64,000 nt of DNA from Pandoraea terrae (GTDB taxonomy: Bacteria > Pseudomonadota > Gammaproteobacteria > Burkholderiales > Burkholderiaceae). Made by a program: the position numbers and the translations under genes. The notes under the pieces are model-generated. The model ran no database searches. It was not told where the DNA came from and was given only the letters and a program-made list of their open reading frames with translations. Below are positions 16,661 to 26,986 of the stretch, piece after piece (the first letter of the stretch is position 1; every line of letters begins with the position of its first letter). Location: contig NZ_CABPRZ010000017.1 in NCBI RefSeq assembly GCF_902459695.1, positions 1-64,000 of the forward strand, in the 5' to 3' direction.

Positions 16661-17863
16661 TTACGCGCGGCGTGCCATCCACAATGTCAGCACGACCGCA
16701 GCCAGCGCCGCCCCTGCTGCGCACAAATACACCTCCGCGTAGCCGAAATGGCTGACGATCAAGCCGGCAACCGGGCCGGTCACGCCGAGCGCCACGTCGA
16801 GAAACACGGAATACGCGCCCAGCGCCGCGCCGCGATTCTGCGCCGGCACCAGGTTCACGGCAGCCACGCCGAGCGACGGGAAGACCAGTGAGAACCCCGC
16901 ACCGGCCAGTGCTGCGGCAAGCAGCGCGGACAGCGCCGACGGGGCGAGCCACAAGAGCGTGAGGCCAAGCGCTTCGACCGCAAACGACACGACCGCCACA
17001 CGGTAGCCACCGAAGCGGCCAATGCTGCTGCCGAACGCCAGACGCACGCCCATGAAACACAGGCCGAACGCCGTGAGCGCCAATGCGGCGTTCTGCCACT
17101 GGTGGCTGGCGTAATAGAGCGTGATGAATGTCGAGATCGAGCCGAAGCCGATCGAGCCGAGTGCCAGGCCCAGGCCGAACGGCATGACGCGGCCAAGCAC
17201 GGCGGAGAAGGCGAGACGTTCGCCGTGCACGACCGGCGTCGGCCGCTTGGTCCGCGCCAGCAACAGGCCGGCGACGCCGGCGGCGGCGATTGCCGCGCCA
17301 AGCGCTTCGAGGCCGAAGCCGCTATTGAGCGCAACGCCCAGCGGGGCGCCGAGTGCGAGCGCACCATACGTGGCGATGCCATTCCACGAGATCACGCGCG
17401 CGGTGTGCGACGGGCCAACTTGCCCGATCCCCCACATAATCGCGCCGGTCGACACCCAGCTTTCGCCGAAACCGAGCGCGAACCGGCTCCCGACGAGCAG
17501 TGTCAGCGACAACCACGGCAGGGATGCGGCCGTCCCCGCCGCCGCCACCAGCAATCCGGACGCACCGCACGACACCAGACCGCACAGCACCGTGCGCTTC
17601 GGCCCCCAGGCGTCGGCCGTACGCCCCGCGTAGGGGCGGCTCAGCAGCGTCGCCAGGTACTGTACGCTGATCGCAAGACCGGCAATGACCGAACTGTACG
17701 CGAGATCGACGTGCACGAACGACGGCAGCACCGCAAGCGGCAGGCCGATGGTCAGATAACACAGGAAGGTGAAAAACACCGTCGAGACGATCTGAAAGGT
17801 CGTCGCGGCGTGACCGGCCGCGGGCGCGGCAGGCGACATCTTGAGGCAAGTATCGTTGGACAT
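16661..17863 (-). CDS. MFS transporter (YfcJ/YhhS-like)
   Basis: A 400-aa major facilitator with about 12 hydrophobic segments. The loop 2-3 motif appears as [18 protein letters not shown] and the overall pattern, with [18 protein letters not shown] in the first half, resembles the YfcJ/YhhS branch, which includes efflux and arabinose-like transporters. The ATG at 17863 is chosen because the first membrane segment starts about 25 residues later. The substrate is unknown. It is convergent with the MocR gene and preceded by 190 bases without a gene that should hold its promoter. Confidence 0.88.
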   Translation of the reverse strand: MSNDTCLKMSPAAPAAGHAATTFQIVSTVFFTFLCYLTIGLPLAVLPSFVHVDLAYSSVIAGLAISVQYLATLLSRPYAGRTADAWGPKRTVLCGLVSCGASGLLVAAAGTAASLPWLSLTLLVGSRFALGFGESWVSTGAIMWGIGQVGPSHTARVISWNGIATYGALALGAPLGVALNSGFGLEALGAAIAAAGVAGLLLARTKRPTPVVHGERLAFSAVLGRVMPFGLGLALGSIGFGSISTFITLYYASHQWQNAALALTAFGLCFMGVRLAFGSSIGRFGGYRVAVVSFAVEALGLTLLWLAPSALSALLAAALAGAGFSLVFPSLGVAAVNLVPAQNRGAALGAYSVFLDVALGVTGPVAGLIVSHFGYAEVYLCAAGAALAAVVLTLWMARRA

Positions 17864-18053
17864 GCTGGGGGGCAGACTCGGGGAAGCGGCGTGAAAACCG
17901 GAACATCTTGAAACCCCGGAATGCACCACGCCCAAGCAGCGGGCAAGCGTTACCCGGGCGAGTGCATACTAGGGTTTTCCCGGATGATACGCCGATTTCC
18001 CAAAACGTGCCGGGCGGTGTCAAAACCGTCGCAAAGCGGCGACATGCGCCGAA

Positions 18054-19442
18054 CTAGTCCCCGCCGTACGTCGAGCGCCCCGGCCAGTCAATGCCGCCGA
18101 ACAGCGCGGCCGACCGGCTGGATGCCCCGGCCGGAGACGGCATCGCGGCATAGGGCAGCGCCAGCGGGCACGGATGGATGTCCTGTGCCCGGCGCGGCTG
18201 GCTCAGCGTCAGCGTCTTCCACACATCGTTGGCCGCGGCGAAGCGCGGTGTAGCCAGCAGCGGCGGGTTCTGCCGCCGCACGATCGGCGCAAGCGTCTTG
18301 GCGATGGCGACGTGGTCGTAGAACGTATGGTCGACGGTGCCGGCCTTCACATAGGGTGAGACGACGATTGCAGGTACGCGGAATCCATACTTGTCGAAAC
18401 GGAACCCGCGCTGCGTCAATGGCGTGGGCGCGGTTGGAGTCAAGCGCTGGGCCGGGGGCACCACGGTGTCGTCCGGGATCACGTGATCAAAGAAGCCGCC
18501 GTGCTCGTCGAACACGATCAGCAGCATGCTTTCTTCCCAATAGCGCGACGCCACCAGCGCGTTATAGACCGAAGCGACGAGCGCCTCGCCCGCGCGCACG
18601 TCGCCGCACGGGTGCATCGACTCCCCGTTGCGGAAATTGCCGAACGGATCGTAAGTCGGCTCGATGAAGATGAAATTGGCGTCGAGCTGGCCGACCTGCA
18701 ACTTGGTGATGAGATCCTGGTGTGTCAGGAAGCGCGCATAGTTGCGCTCGATACCCTTGATCGACCACGCCTGCGGCACGTCGCCGTGGGCGACCAGCCA
18801 CTCCTGCGGCGTGATGCGCGTGAACAGCGAATCGCTGCCGTTGCCGAAGCGGGCGCCGTCGAACAGGTTGGCTTCGGCCGTCTGGACACCGCTCGGCGAA
18901 TGATCGAGCCCCCACGAAGTCCCGGCGAGCGCGAAGAAGCGATTGGGCCACGTCGGACCCGGCATCGACGCGAACCAGCGGTCGCACACCGCAAACTGCC
19001 CCGCCAGGAAATTGAGCACCGGCAATTGGTCAGGGGTGAAGCAGCGCAGCGCGCTGGCCACATCGAACTGGTGCGCGCCGAGATCGTACGCAAAGCCCAG
19101 CTTGTCCGGGGCGGTCGCCAGCGGCTTGTAGAAGCCGCCAGGCAGCGTGAAGTCGTCCCTGACGCACGAAAGGCTTGGCACCACACCGGCGCCGCACATT
19201 TGCGCGAGCACATCGGAGAACTCATGCCCCGGGTCGAAATTCAAGCGAAACGGCGCGCCCTGACCGACGGAATACGCGTGGCCGTTGCCGTCGACGTTGA
19301 CGATCGGCGGCTTGCCGAGCAGCCCGTCGGCACGCGTGGGGGTGCCGTCAGGCGTCCAGCCTTGCAGATCGGACCAACCGAAAATATTGTCGTACGAACG
19401 GTTTTCGAGCATCAGCACGAAAAGACGCTGGATTGGCGGCAT
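18054..19442 (-). CDS. Phosphoesterase family protein (phospholipase C / acid phosphatase type)
   Basis: A 462-aa enzyme of the phosphoesterase family PF04185 (alkaline phosphatase superfamily), which includes non-specific phospholipase C and AcpA acid phosphatase. Metal and catalytic blocks are visible: LENRSYDNIFG at residues 12-22, GPTWPNRFFALAGTS near 160, and LIVFDEHGGFFDHV near 310, followed by SPYVKAGTVDHTFYDHVAIAKTL. No signal peptide is seen at the predicted ATG, which is unusual for phospholipases of this family and suggests a cytoplasmic role or export by another route. The upstream membrane-protein gene ends 21 bases before the start, so they probably form an operon. Confidence 0.85.
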   Translation of the reverse strand: MPPIQRLFVLMLENRSYDNIFGWSDLQGWTPDGTPTRADGLLGKPPIVNVDGNGHAYSVGQGAPFRLNFDPGHEFSDVLAQMCGAGVVPSLSCVRDDFTLPGGFYKPLATAPDKLGFAYDLGAHQFDVASALRCFTPDQLPVLNFLAGQFAVCDRWFASMPGPTWPNRFFALAGTSWGLDHSPSGVQTAEANLFDGARFGNGSDSLFTRITPQEWLVAHGDVPQAWSIKGIERNYARFLTHQDLITKLQVGQLDANFIFIEPTYDPFGNFRNGESMHPCGDVRAGEALVASVYNALVASRYWEESMLLIVFDEHGGFFDHVIPDDTVVPPAQRLTPTAPTPLTQRGFRFDKYGFRVPAIVVSPYVKAGTVDHTFYDHVAIAKTLAPIVRRQNPPLLATPRFAAANDVWKTLTLSQPRRAQDIHPCPLALPYAAMPSPAGASSRSAALFGGIDWPGRSTYGGD

Positions 19443-19463
19443 GTCGGATGTCCGTGGAGCGGG

Positions 19464-20048
19464 TCAGCCAGCCTGGAAAATCTTGGCAAGCTTGTTGACG
19501 CCGTATGGCGCGAAGAGCGTCGCCCCCGAGACAAAAAATGCCCAGGCGCCGTTTGCGGCGTCGAGGTCGCGTCCATTGCATAACTGCCAGACGACGTAAT
19601 AACCAATGCCGGAGAAGAATGTGCCGAGGATGACCGTTCCGACCAACGCGATCAGGCGCGACGTGCTCGCGACCAACGGCGGCGCCTGCCCCGCCGCCGG
19701 CGTCGGCGTGCCTGGCGGCAGGCTCGCTTCCTCGGACAACGCGTCCGCGAGGCTCCACCCCTGGCGCCTCAGGGTCTTCACGATCAGCAACAGGCTTGCG
19801 AAAAGTACGATCGTCATGCCGACGAAGATCGAGACGATCAGCGGCCTCGGCAACACCACGGGCGCAGCCGCCGTCGCTGCCGCCAGCGCCGAACTCGCCG
19901 CCCCGGGGAGGGTATCCGCCGCCAGCGCCACGGCCGGTGCGCTGGCGCCAAGTGCACCTAGCGCGGCGCCGAGCCGCCAGCGCTTGCGAAACGGAGCAGC
20001 GCACGTGGTTGCGCCGATGACAACACGATGGGCGAGGCGTCGTTGCAT
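19464..20048 (-). CDS. Membrane protein of unknown function
   Basis: A 194-aa protein that I do not recognise. The N-terminus has a hydrophobic Ala-rich stretch ending in VALAADTLPG that could be a signal peptide, then two clear membrane segments (about residues 68-90, LIVSIFVGMTIVLFASLLLIV, and about 130-152, LIALVGTVILGTFFSGIGYYV) and a possible third near 170. A Pro/Ala-rich loop separates them. The ATG at 20048 has a good ribosome site (aaggag). The following phosphoesterase gene is 21 bases downstream, so a shared function at the membrane is possible. Confidence 0.6.
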   Translation of the reverse strand: MQRRLAHRVVIGATTCAAPFRKRWRLGAALGALGASAPAVALAADTLPGAASSALAAATAAAPVVLPRPLIVSIFVGMTIVLFASLLLIVKTLRRQGWSLADALSEEASLPPGTPTPAAGQAPPLVASTSRLIALVGTVILGTFFSGIGYYVVWQLCNGRDLDAANGAWAFFVSGATLFAPYGVNKLAKIFQAG

Positions 20049-20162
20049 GTTGGCACTCCTTGCGAGCGTCGGCCGAGTCAGCCGACATCCGTTTAGGTCG
20101 CCTTATTGTAATCCAGACCCCGGGGCCTGTTCACGCGAATATCGCGCTCGCTTTGTGTGGCC

Positions 20163-23100
20163 CTAACCCTCCTCCACCTCGGCCAACGCTTTGAGTCCCA
20201 CCGACAGCATCGCGAGATCGGCGCCGCCGGCCGCCACCTGATCCGCGATGACGCGGCCGTAACGGGTCAACGCCTCGTGCCGCGCGCTGCGCCATGCCTC
20301 GATCAGGGCGGCCGCGTCGCCATCGGGCGGTGCATCCTGCAACACCGCGCGAGTCAACCGCCGGCGCAGTTGCGCCAGTTCCTCGAGCAGCGTCGCGCGG
20401 GCGAGCATTTGCCAGTGGGTCTGCACCGGCAATGCCTGGATGCCGGTTTGCAGCCAGACGTAGCCGAGCGGCGTGTCGAGGGCGAAGTAGACGCGTGCTG
20501 CCAACGAGAGCGCGCAACCGCTCGCGCTTGCCACCTCCGCAATGTCGAGGATTGCGACACGCGCGCCGACGGCGGAAGCCGCTTGCGCCAATTCGGCCGG
20601 CACACCTGCATCCAGGTAGTGCCGGCAGCGTTCTGCGCCCGCCGCCGCGGCATCGTCGCTCAACAGGGTATCGAGCGTGGGCGCCAGTTCGTCCACCGCG
20701 GCCCTGAAGCGCCCGATGGTATCCGGCACGTCTTGCACGCGATGCCGCAAAAACCACAATGTCGCGCGCTCGTGCAACTGCGCGAACGCGGCGAACAACC
20801 CAGCCTGCGTCTCGTGCGGCACACGGGCATCGAGCGCATCGACCGCGCCCCAGGCGTCGTCGAGCCGGAACACCGCCCGCGCGATCAGGCTGGCCCTGAC
20901 CACGGCGCCCGGCTCTGCACCAGTTTCCTCGGCCAGCCGATGCACGAAGGTCACGCCGCCGCGATTCACCAGTGCATTGGCGTGCATCGTCGCGAGAATT
21001 TCGCGGTTGAGCGGATGCCGCGGCATCGCGTCCGCGCAACGCGTCTGCAACAGCGGCGGAAAATATTCCGGCAGGCCGCTGGCGACAAACGGTTGATCGG
21101 GCAACTCGCCGGCGAGCAGCGTGTCGTACAGCCAGATCTTGCTGTAGGCCATCAGCACGGCGCGTTCGGGCGATGTGAGCCCAGCGCCCGCGGCGCGCCG
21201 CGCGTCGAGATCTTCGTCCGCCGGCAGGAATTCGATCTCGCGGTTAAGCCGCGCGCCACGCTCCAGATACCGCATGAGCCGGACTTCGGGATCGAGCCAG
21301 GTGGCCGAGTTGGTCCGTGCAAGCGAGAGCGCCTGCGTCTGGAAATAGTTGTCGCGCAGCACCAGGTCGCCGACGTCGTTCGTCATTTCCGCGAGCAGGA
21401 CGTTACGCTGCTTGAGGGTCATCTCGCCGTCCGCCACGACAATCCCGAGCAGAATCTTGATGTTCACTTCGTGATCGGAACAATCGACGCCGGCCGAGTT
21501 GTCGATCGCATCGGTATTGATGCGTCCGCCGCGTTGCGCGAACTCGATGCGGCCCAGCTGCGTGCAGCCGAGATTGCCGCCTTCGGCCACGACCTTGCAG
21601 CGCAACTCCGCGCCATTGACCCGCAGCCCATCGTTACTGCGGTCGCCGACTTGCGCATGCGTCTCGCTGCTGGCCTTGACGTACGTGCCGATGCCGCCGT
21701 TGTAAAGCAGATCGGCCGGCGCCTTGAGGATCGCGCGCAACAGATCATTCGGCGCGAGTTCGGTCGCCTCCACGTCGAGCATCGCCCGCACTTCCAGCGA
21801 CAACGGAATCGCCTTCGCGGTGCGCGGGTAGACGCCGCCCCCTTTGGAAATCAGACGCGTGTCGTAATCGGCCCAACTGGAGCGCGGCAACTGGAACAGG
21901 CGCTCGCGCTCGGTGAAGCTCGTGGCGGCGTCGGGCGTGGGATCAAGGAAGACGTGGCGGTGATCGAACGCCGCAAGCAAACGAATATGGCGAGAGAGCA
22001 GCATGCCGTTGCCGAACACGTCGCCGGACATGTCGCCGACGCCCACCACCGTGAAATCGGTCGTCTGGGTATCGACACCCATCTCGCTGAAGTGGCGCTT
22101 GACCGACTCCCATGCGCCGCGCGCGGTGATGGCCATCTTCTTGTGGTCATAGCCGACCGAGCCGCCCGACGCGAATGCGTCGCCGAGCCAGAAGCCGTAC
22201 TCGGCCGAAATCGCGTTGGCATAATCGGAGAAGGTGGCCGTGCCCTTGTCGGCGGCGACCACGAGATAGGGATCATCGGCGTCGTAGCGCACGACGTCGC
22301 GCGGCGACACGAGGGCACCGTCGGCATAGTTGTCCGTCAGGTCGAGCAATCCGCGCAGGAATGTCTGATAGCAGGCGACGCCTTCGGCCAGCCAGGCATC
22401 GCGATCGGTGACGGGCGGCGGTTGCTTGACGACGAAGCCGCCCTTCGATCCGACCGGCACGATCACCGTGTTCTTGACCATTTGCGCCTTGACGAGACCG
22501 AGCACCTCCGTGCGGAAATCCTCGCGCCGGTCGGACCAGCGAAGCCCGCCGCGCGCGACTTTGCCGCCGCGCAAATGCACGCCTTCGACGCGCGGCGAGT
22601 ACACCCAGATCTCGAACATCGGCTTTGGCTCGGGCAAGCCCGGCACACGCGACGGATCGAACTTGAACGAGAGGTACGGCTTGGGCAGGTCCGCGCGCCC
22701 GTCACCTGCGTCGCCCGCCGCGCCGTGCTGGAAGTAGTTGGTGCGCACTGTCGCCTCGAGCACGCCGAGGAATTGCCTCAGGATGCGGTCTTCGTCGAGA
22801 TTGGGCACGTCTTCCAGCGCGGCGGCGATTTGTGCGCGCACGGCGTCGCTGCGCGAGGCGCGGGCGTCCGCTTCCAGCGAGGGATCGAAGCGTGCGAGAA
22901 ACAACTGCACGAGCGCGCGGGCGATGGACGGATTGCCGGTGAGTGCGCCTTCGATATACGCATTACTGAAGGTCGATCCGATCTGGCGAATGTACTTCGC
23001 ATACGCGCGCAGGATTCGGATTTCGCGCCATGTCAGTCCTGCCTGCAAGACGAGACGATTCAGGTCGTCGTTCTCGACTTCGCCGGACCAGATGCGCGCG

Positions 23101-25118
23101 AATGCATCTTCGAAAAGCATGCGTGCGGTATCGAGATCGACATCGGCGCCGTCGGTCGTCACCATGCCGAAATCGTGCATCCAGATCGCCGCAGCCTCCG
23201 CAGGCTCGATGCGGTAAGGCCGCTCCTCATTGACGCGCACACCGAGATGCTCGAGCATCGGCAGGCTGCGTGACAGGGCGATCGGCTGTCCGGCGCGGTA
23301 GATCTTGAAGCGCAGCGCGCCGGGCGGGGCTTCCAGGGGACGGTACAACTGCATCGAGAGCGGACTGTCGATCGGCCCGACAGCCGCGGGCGTCGCATGC
23401 GCGTCCCCCTGCGCGGCGACCGCCCCATCGGCCAGCAGCGGTTCCATCAACTCAATATCCCGCACGGCTACGCGCGCGGGGTAGTCCTCACGGAAGCCCG
23501 CGGGAAAGGCATCACCGTAGCGGCGCAGCAGACGTTTGCCGCGCTCCTCGCCGCTGCGTTCGGCCAGCGCGTCGGCGAGATCGTCCTGCCATCGCCGCGC
23601 GGCCTGCACAATGAGCGTCTCCAGATCGCGCACGTCGACATCGGGCACGTTGCCGGGCTGCGTGCGCACCGTGATATGGATGCGGGCGAGCATCGATTCG
23701 GACAACAGGGGTGTGAACTCCACGCTGGTGCCGCGGTAGGCCTCCTGCAGGAGCGCCTGGACGCGCATGCGCAGGTCCGTATTGAATTTCTCGCGCGGCA
23801 CGAACACGAGACAGGACACGAACCGGTCGAAGCGGTCGCGGCGCACGAAGAGGCGTGTGCGCTGGCGCTCCTGCAAGCGCAGGATGCCCATGGCGATGTC
23901 GTAAAGTTCGCCGGTGCCGATCTGGAACAGTTCGTCGCGCGGATACTGCTCGAGGATCGTGACAAGCGTCTTGGCAAGGTGTCCGTTCGGCAGGAAGCCG
24001 GTGCGGCCGATCACGTCGGCAACTTTGCGGCGTGCCAGCGGAATCTCGCGGGCCGGCACCATGTAAACGGTCGACGTGTACAGCCCGAGAAAGCGGCGTT
24101 CGCCGCACACGCGTCCGTCGGCATCGAAGCGTTTGACGCCGACATAATCGAGATAACCCGGGCGATGCACGGTGGCACGCGAATTGGCCTTCGTGAGAAA
24201 GATCGGCGCGGGCGCTTCGACAATGCGCACTGCCCCCGGCGCGAGCCGCGTGATGTCGGGGGCGCCGGCCTCACGCAGCGACTCGCGCAATATGCCGAGC
24301 CCCGTGCCGGCCGTGCCTTGCAGAAAATGCTCGCCGTCCTTCACGACCAGTTCGTAATCGCGATAACCGAGGAAAGTGAAATGCTGATCGAGCATCCAGG
24401 CGAGAAACGCCTGGGCTTCGCGAATCTCGTCATGTTCTTCACTGCTCACGTCGGGCTGCGCGGCGCGTACGTCGAGCGCATCGATGGCGGCCTGGGCCGA
24501 CGCCAGCATCGGGCGCCAGTCTTCGACGGCCGCGCGCACGTCGCCGAGCGCCTTGAGCAGGCCGTCATGCAGTTCCTGCATGCGCCTCGGCTCGGAAAAG
24601 CGGTCGACTTCGATGTGGATATACGACTCGAGATGCGCGGTGCCGCTATCGTCCGGCGCGCCCTGCGTGTCCTGCGGCAGACCGGCGCCGGGCGCCACGC
24701 GCACGCGCAAGCCCGAGGCGTCGCGCCACATGCGATAGACGGGATGGAATGCGGAATGCAGCGCGAGCCCTTGCCGATTGATCTCCATCGTGACGGAATC
24801 CACGAGAAACGGCATGTCCCCGCCGGCGATCTCGACGACCGTGTGGCCGCTATACCAGCCGTGCTGTTCGAGGCTCGGGTTGTAGACGCGCACGCGCGGC
24901 TGCCCTGTCTCGAGTTTCTGCCCGAGCTGCCAATGCGCCATGGCGGCGCCGTACAGATCGGCCACGCTGCGTGAGAGCACATCCTCGGCGTCGGCGAGAC
25001 CGTAATAATGCCGGACGAACGGCTCGAATACGTCGCCAATGTCGGGGGCGCGCTCGCGAGCGAGGGCCACGACGTCAGCCATGTGCCGGCTGACCTTGTC
25101 TTCGGGTTGGGCGGGCAT
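20163..25118 (-). CDS. NAD-specific glutamate dehydrogenase, large (GDH-180 type)
   Basis: A 1651-aa enzyme that converts glutamate to 2-oxoglutarate and ammonium with NAD. Size and sequence match the large GDH-180 class: regulatory N-terminal region with ACT-like folds (residues 1 to about 700), then the catalytic domain with GGLRWSDRREDFRTEVLGLVKAQM, the glycine-rich KNTVIVPVGSKGGFV and the coenzyme-binding part GNGMLLSRHIRLLAAFDHRHVF. A helical C-terminal extension of about 400 residues follows. The ATG at 25118 (MPAQPEDK) has gggag upstream; the longer frame is Arg-rich and not family-like. It is divergent from dbpA and is used for glutamate catabolism in the cytoplasm. Confidence 0.95.
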   Translation of the reverse strand: MPAQPEDKVSRHMADVVALARERAPDIGDVFEPFVRHYYGLADAEDVLSRSVADLYGAAMAHWQLGQKLETGQPRVRVYNPSLEQHGWYSGHTVVEIAGGDMPFLVDSVTMEINRQGLALHSAFHPVYRMWRDASGLRVRVAPGAGLPQDTQGAPDDSGTAHLESYIHIEVDRFSEPRRMQELHDGLLKALGDVRAAVEDWRPMLASAQAAIDALDVRAAQPDVSSEEHDEIREAQAFLAWMLDQHFTFLGYRDYELVVKDGEHFLQGTAGTGLGILRESLREAGAPDITRLAPGAVRIVEAPAPIFLTKANSRATVHRPGYLDYVGVKRFDADGRVCGERRFLGLYTSTVYMVPAREIPLARRKVADVIGRTGFLPNGHLAKTLVTILEQYPRDELFQIGTGELYDIAMGILRLQERQRTRLFVRRDRFDRFVSCLVFVPREKFNTDLRMRVQALLQEAYRGTSVEFTPLLSESMLARIHITVRTQPGNVPDVDVRDLETLIVQAARRWQDDLADALAERSGEERGKRLLRRYGDAFPAGFREDYPARVAVRDIELMEPLLADGAVAAQGDAHATPAAVGPIDSPLSMQLYRPLEAPPGALRFKIYRAGQPIALSRSLPMLEHLGVRVNEERPYRIEPAEAAAIWMHDFGMVTTDGADVDLDTARMLFEDAFARIWSGEVENDDLNRLVLQAGLTWREIRILRAYAKYIRQIGSTFSNAYIEGALTGNPSIARALVQLFLARFDPSLEADARASRSDAVRAQIAAALEDVPNLDEDRILRQFLGVLEATVRTNYFQHGAAGDAGDGRADLPKPYLSFKFDPSRVPGLPEPKPMFEIWVYSPRVEGVHLRGGKVARGGLRWSDRREDFRTEVLGLVKAQMVKNTVIVPVGSKGGFVVKQPPPVTDRDAWLAEGVACYQTFLRGLLDLTDNYADGALVSPRDVVRYDADDPYLVVAADKGTATFSDYANAISAEYGFWLGDAFASGGSVGYDHKKMAITARGAWESVKRHFSEMGVDTQTTDFTVVGVGDMSGDVFGNGMLLSRHIRLLAAFDHRHVFLDPTPDAATSFTERERLFQLPRSSWADYDTRLISKGGGVYPRTAKAIPLSLEVRAMLDVEATELAPNDLLRAILKAPADLLYNGGIGTYVKASSETHAQVGDRSNDGLRVNGAELRCKVVAEGGNLGCTQLGRIEFAQRGGRINTDAIDNSAGVDCSDHEVNIKILLGIVVADGEMTLKQRNVLLAEMTNDVGDLVLRDNYFQTQALSLARTNSATWLDPEVRLMRYLERGARLNREIEFLPADEDLDARRAAGAGLTSPERAVLMAYSKIWLYDTLLAGELPDQPFVASGLPEYFPPLLQTRCADAMPRHPLNREILATMHANALVNRGGVTFVHRLAEETGAEPGAVVRASLIARAVFRLDDAWGAVDALDARVPHETQAGLFAAFAQLHERATLWFLRHRVQDVPDTIGRFRAAVDELAPTLDTLLSDDAAAAGAERCRHYLDAGVPAELAQAASAVGARVAILDIAEVASASGCALSLAARVYFALDTPLGYVWLQTGIQALPVQTHWQMLARATLLEELAQLRRRLTRAVLQDAPPDGDAAALIEAWRSARHEALTRYGRVIADQVAAGGADLAMLSVGLKALAEVEEG

Positions 25119-25385
25119 GCATTGGCTCCCGGTCGGGCGTGGCGAACCACGCGAATGACTTCGATGGAACGTCGCCGAAGGAAAGCGTGTCAGGCTTTCC
25201 CGCCCCACCGGCCGGACGCATCGGAGAACATGACACGGCCGCAACGGACGGGCGAACCCATGCTACGCCGCACTGCTGCGGCTGACAATGGGGGCAAACG
25301 GGAAGAGGCGGGCGCAAGCGGGGATAACCGGAGACGATCGCCGGACACAATCGCGCCCAAACCGGAGCCGGGCCATCCCGCCCGG

Positions 25386-25397
25386 TATAATCCGGCA
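25386..25397 (+). promoter_or_regulatory. TATAAT box 5 bases before the dbpA start (possible leaderless mRNA)
   Basis: A perfect -10 hexamer TATAAT lies at 25386-25391 and the dbpA ATG at 25397, so the expected transcription start falls on or next to the A of ATG. No ribosome site precedes the ATG. A good -35 hexamer is not seen 16-18 bases upstream. Confidence 0.45.
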
Positions 25398-26809
25398 TGA
25401 CTTCAAATCGCACCCCCGCCCCCGCCGCCGGCGCTTCCTTTGCCGCCCTCCCGCTTGGCGACGCCATGCAGGCCAACCTCGCGCAACTCGGTTACACCGA
25501 GATGACGCCGATCCAGGCCGCCGCCCTGCCGCTCATGCTGGCCGGCAATGACCTGATCGCCCAAGCCAAGACCGGCAGCGGCAAGACCGCCGCCTTCGCG
25601 CTCGGCGTACTGAACCGTCTCGACACACGCGATTTTGCCGTGCAAGCCGCCGTGCTGTGCCCGACACGCGAACTGGCCGAGCAAGTCGCGCAGGAATTGC
25701 GCCGCCTCGCCCGCGCCGAAGAGAACATCAAGATCCTGACGCTGTGCGGCGGCACGCCGCTGCGCCCGCAGGCGGACAGCCTCGCCCACGGCGCCCATAT
25801 CGTCGTCGGCACGCCGGGCCGCCTGATGGACCACATCGAACGCGGCACCCTCTCGCTCGCAGGCATCAAGACCCTGGTGCTCGACGAGGCCGACCGCATG
25901 CTGGACATGGGCTTTTTCGACGACATCGCCTATGTGGCCAAACAATGCCCGGCCGAGCGCCAGACGCTGCTGTTCTCCGCGACGTACCCCGAGGGCATCG
26001 GCAAGCTCGCACAGCGGTTCCTGCGCAACCCGAAGGAAGTGAAACTCGCGGAACGGCATGACGCCGCGAAGATCCGCCAACGCTTCTATGAAGTGCGCGA
26101 CGACGAGCGGCTGCATGCCGTGGGCCAGTTGCTGGCGCACTATCGCCCCGCCAGCACCATCGCGTTCTGCAACACGAAGGCGCAGTGCCGCGATTTGCTC
26201 GAAGTCCTGCACGCCGAGGGCGTCGAGGCGCTTGCGCTGCATGGCGATCTCGAACAGCGCGACCGCGACCTCGTCATGATCCAGTTCGCCAACCGCAGCT
26301 GCACGGTATTGGTGGCGACCGACGTCGCGGCGCGCGGTCTCGACATAGCGCAGCTCGAGGCGGTGATCAATGTCGACGTGACGCAGGATCCCGAAGTGCA
26401 TGTGCACCGGATCGGCCGGACCGGACGCGCCGATCAGGCCGGCTGGGCGCTGAGCCTGGCGAGCCTGAACGAAATGGGCCGTGTCGGCGCGATCGAAGCG
26501 GCCCAGGGAACCGAATTCGAATGGCACAAGCTGTCCGAGCTCGCGCCGGCGCCGGGCGGCCCGATGCTGGCGCCCATGGTCACGCTTCAGATGCTCGGCG
26601 GAAAGAAGGAAAAGATCCGGCCCGGCGACGTGCTCGGCGCGCTGACCGGGGAAGCCGGATTGCCCGGCACGCAGATCGGCAAGATCAACGTGACGGACGT
26701 GTTCACCTATGTCGCCGTGGACCGTGACATCGCCCCGCAAGCGCTGCGCGCGCTCAATGAAGGCAAGGTCAAGGGCAAGCGCGTCAAGGCGCGTTATCTG
26801 ACAGACTGA
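25397..26809 (+). CDS. dbpA: ATP-dependent RNA helicase DbpA
   Basis: A 470-aa DEAD-box helicase. Motifs in order: Q-motif region (MTPIQAAALPLML), Walker A AKTGSGKT, PTRELA, TPGRL, DEADRM, SAT, then in the second RecA lobe STIAFCNTK, ATDVAARGLD and HRIGRTGR. The C-terminal about 75 residues (VTLQMLGGKKEKIRPGDVLGALTG...FTYVAVDR) form the RNA-binding RRM that distinguishes DbpA and directs it to hairpin 92 of 23S rRNA during assembly of the large subunit. Length fits (E. coli DbpA 457 aa). The start is preceded by a TATAAT box rather than a ribosome site. Confidence 0.95.
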   Translation: MTSNRTPAPAAGASFAALPLGDAMQANLAQLGYTEMTPIQAAALPLMLAGNDLIAQAKTGSGKTAAFALGVLNRLDTRDFAVQAAVLCPTRELAEQVAQELRRLARAEENIKILTLCGGTPLRPQADSLAHGAHIVVGTPGRLMDHIERGTLSLAGIKTLVLDEADRMLDMGFFDDIAYVAKQCPAERQTLLFSATYPEGIGKLAQRFLRNPKEVKLAERHDAAKIRQRFYEVRDDERLHAVGQLLAHYRPASTIAFCNTKAQCRDLLEVLHAEGVEALALHGDLEQRDRDLVMIQFANRSCTVLVATDVAARGLDIAQLEAVINVDVTQDPEVHVHRIGRTGRADQAGWALSLASLNEMGRVGAIEAAQGTEFEWHKLSELAPAPGGPMLAPMVTLQMLGGKKEKIRPGDVLGALTGEAGLPGTQIGKINVTDVFTYVAVDRDIAPQALRALNEGKVKGKRVKARYLTD

Positions 26810-26986
26810 CGCGCCTGATAGGGACTTCTCCTGAGTTCTGTGGGCGGCGTAGGGCAATTCACGTAGGATAAGCGAACCCCGTCACCCGATGCCATCGGAC
26901 GCATCCGATTCTCGCCGCATGGTTTTGCGGGGCTTTCGTGCTTTTTGGTGGTTCATTGCCAGGCTGCCCAGGTCAGAGGAGTTCGC

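Noticed and set aside
20157-23273. A 1038-codon open frame on the plus strand, antisense to the NAD-glutamate dehydrogenase
   Set aside because: It is the mirror frame of a GC-rich gene; its translation is rich in Arg, His and Gly and matches no fold, while the minus strand gives a complete known enzyme.
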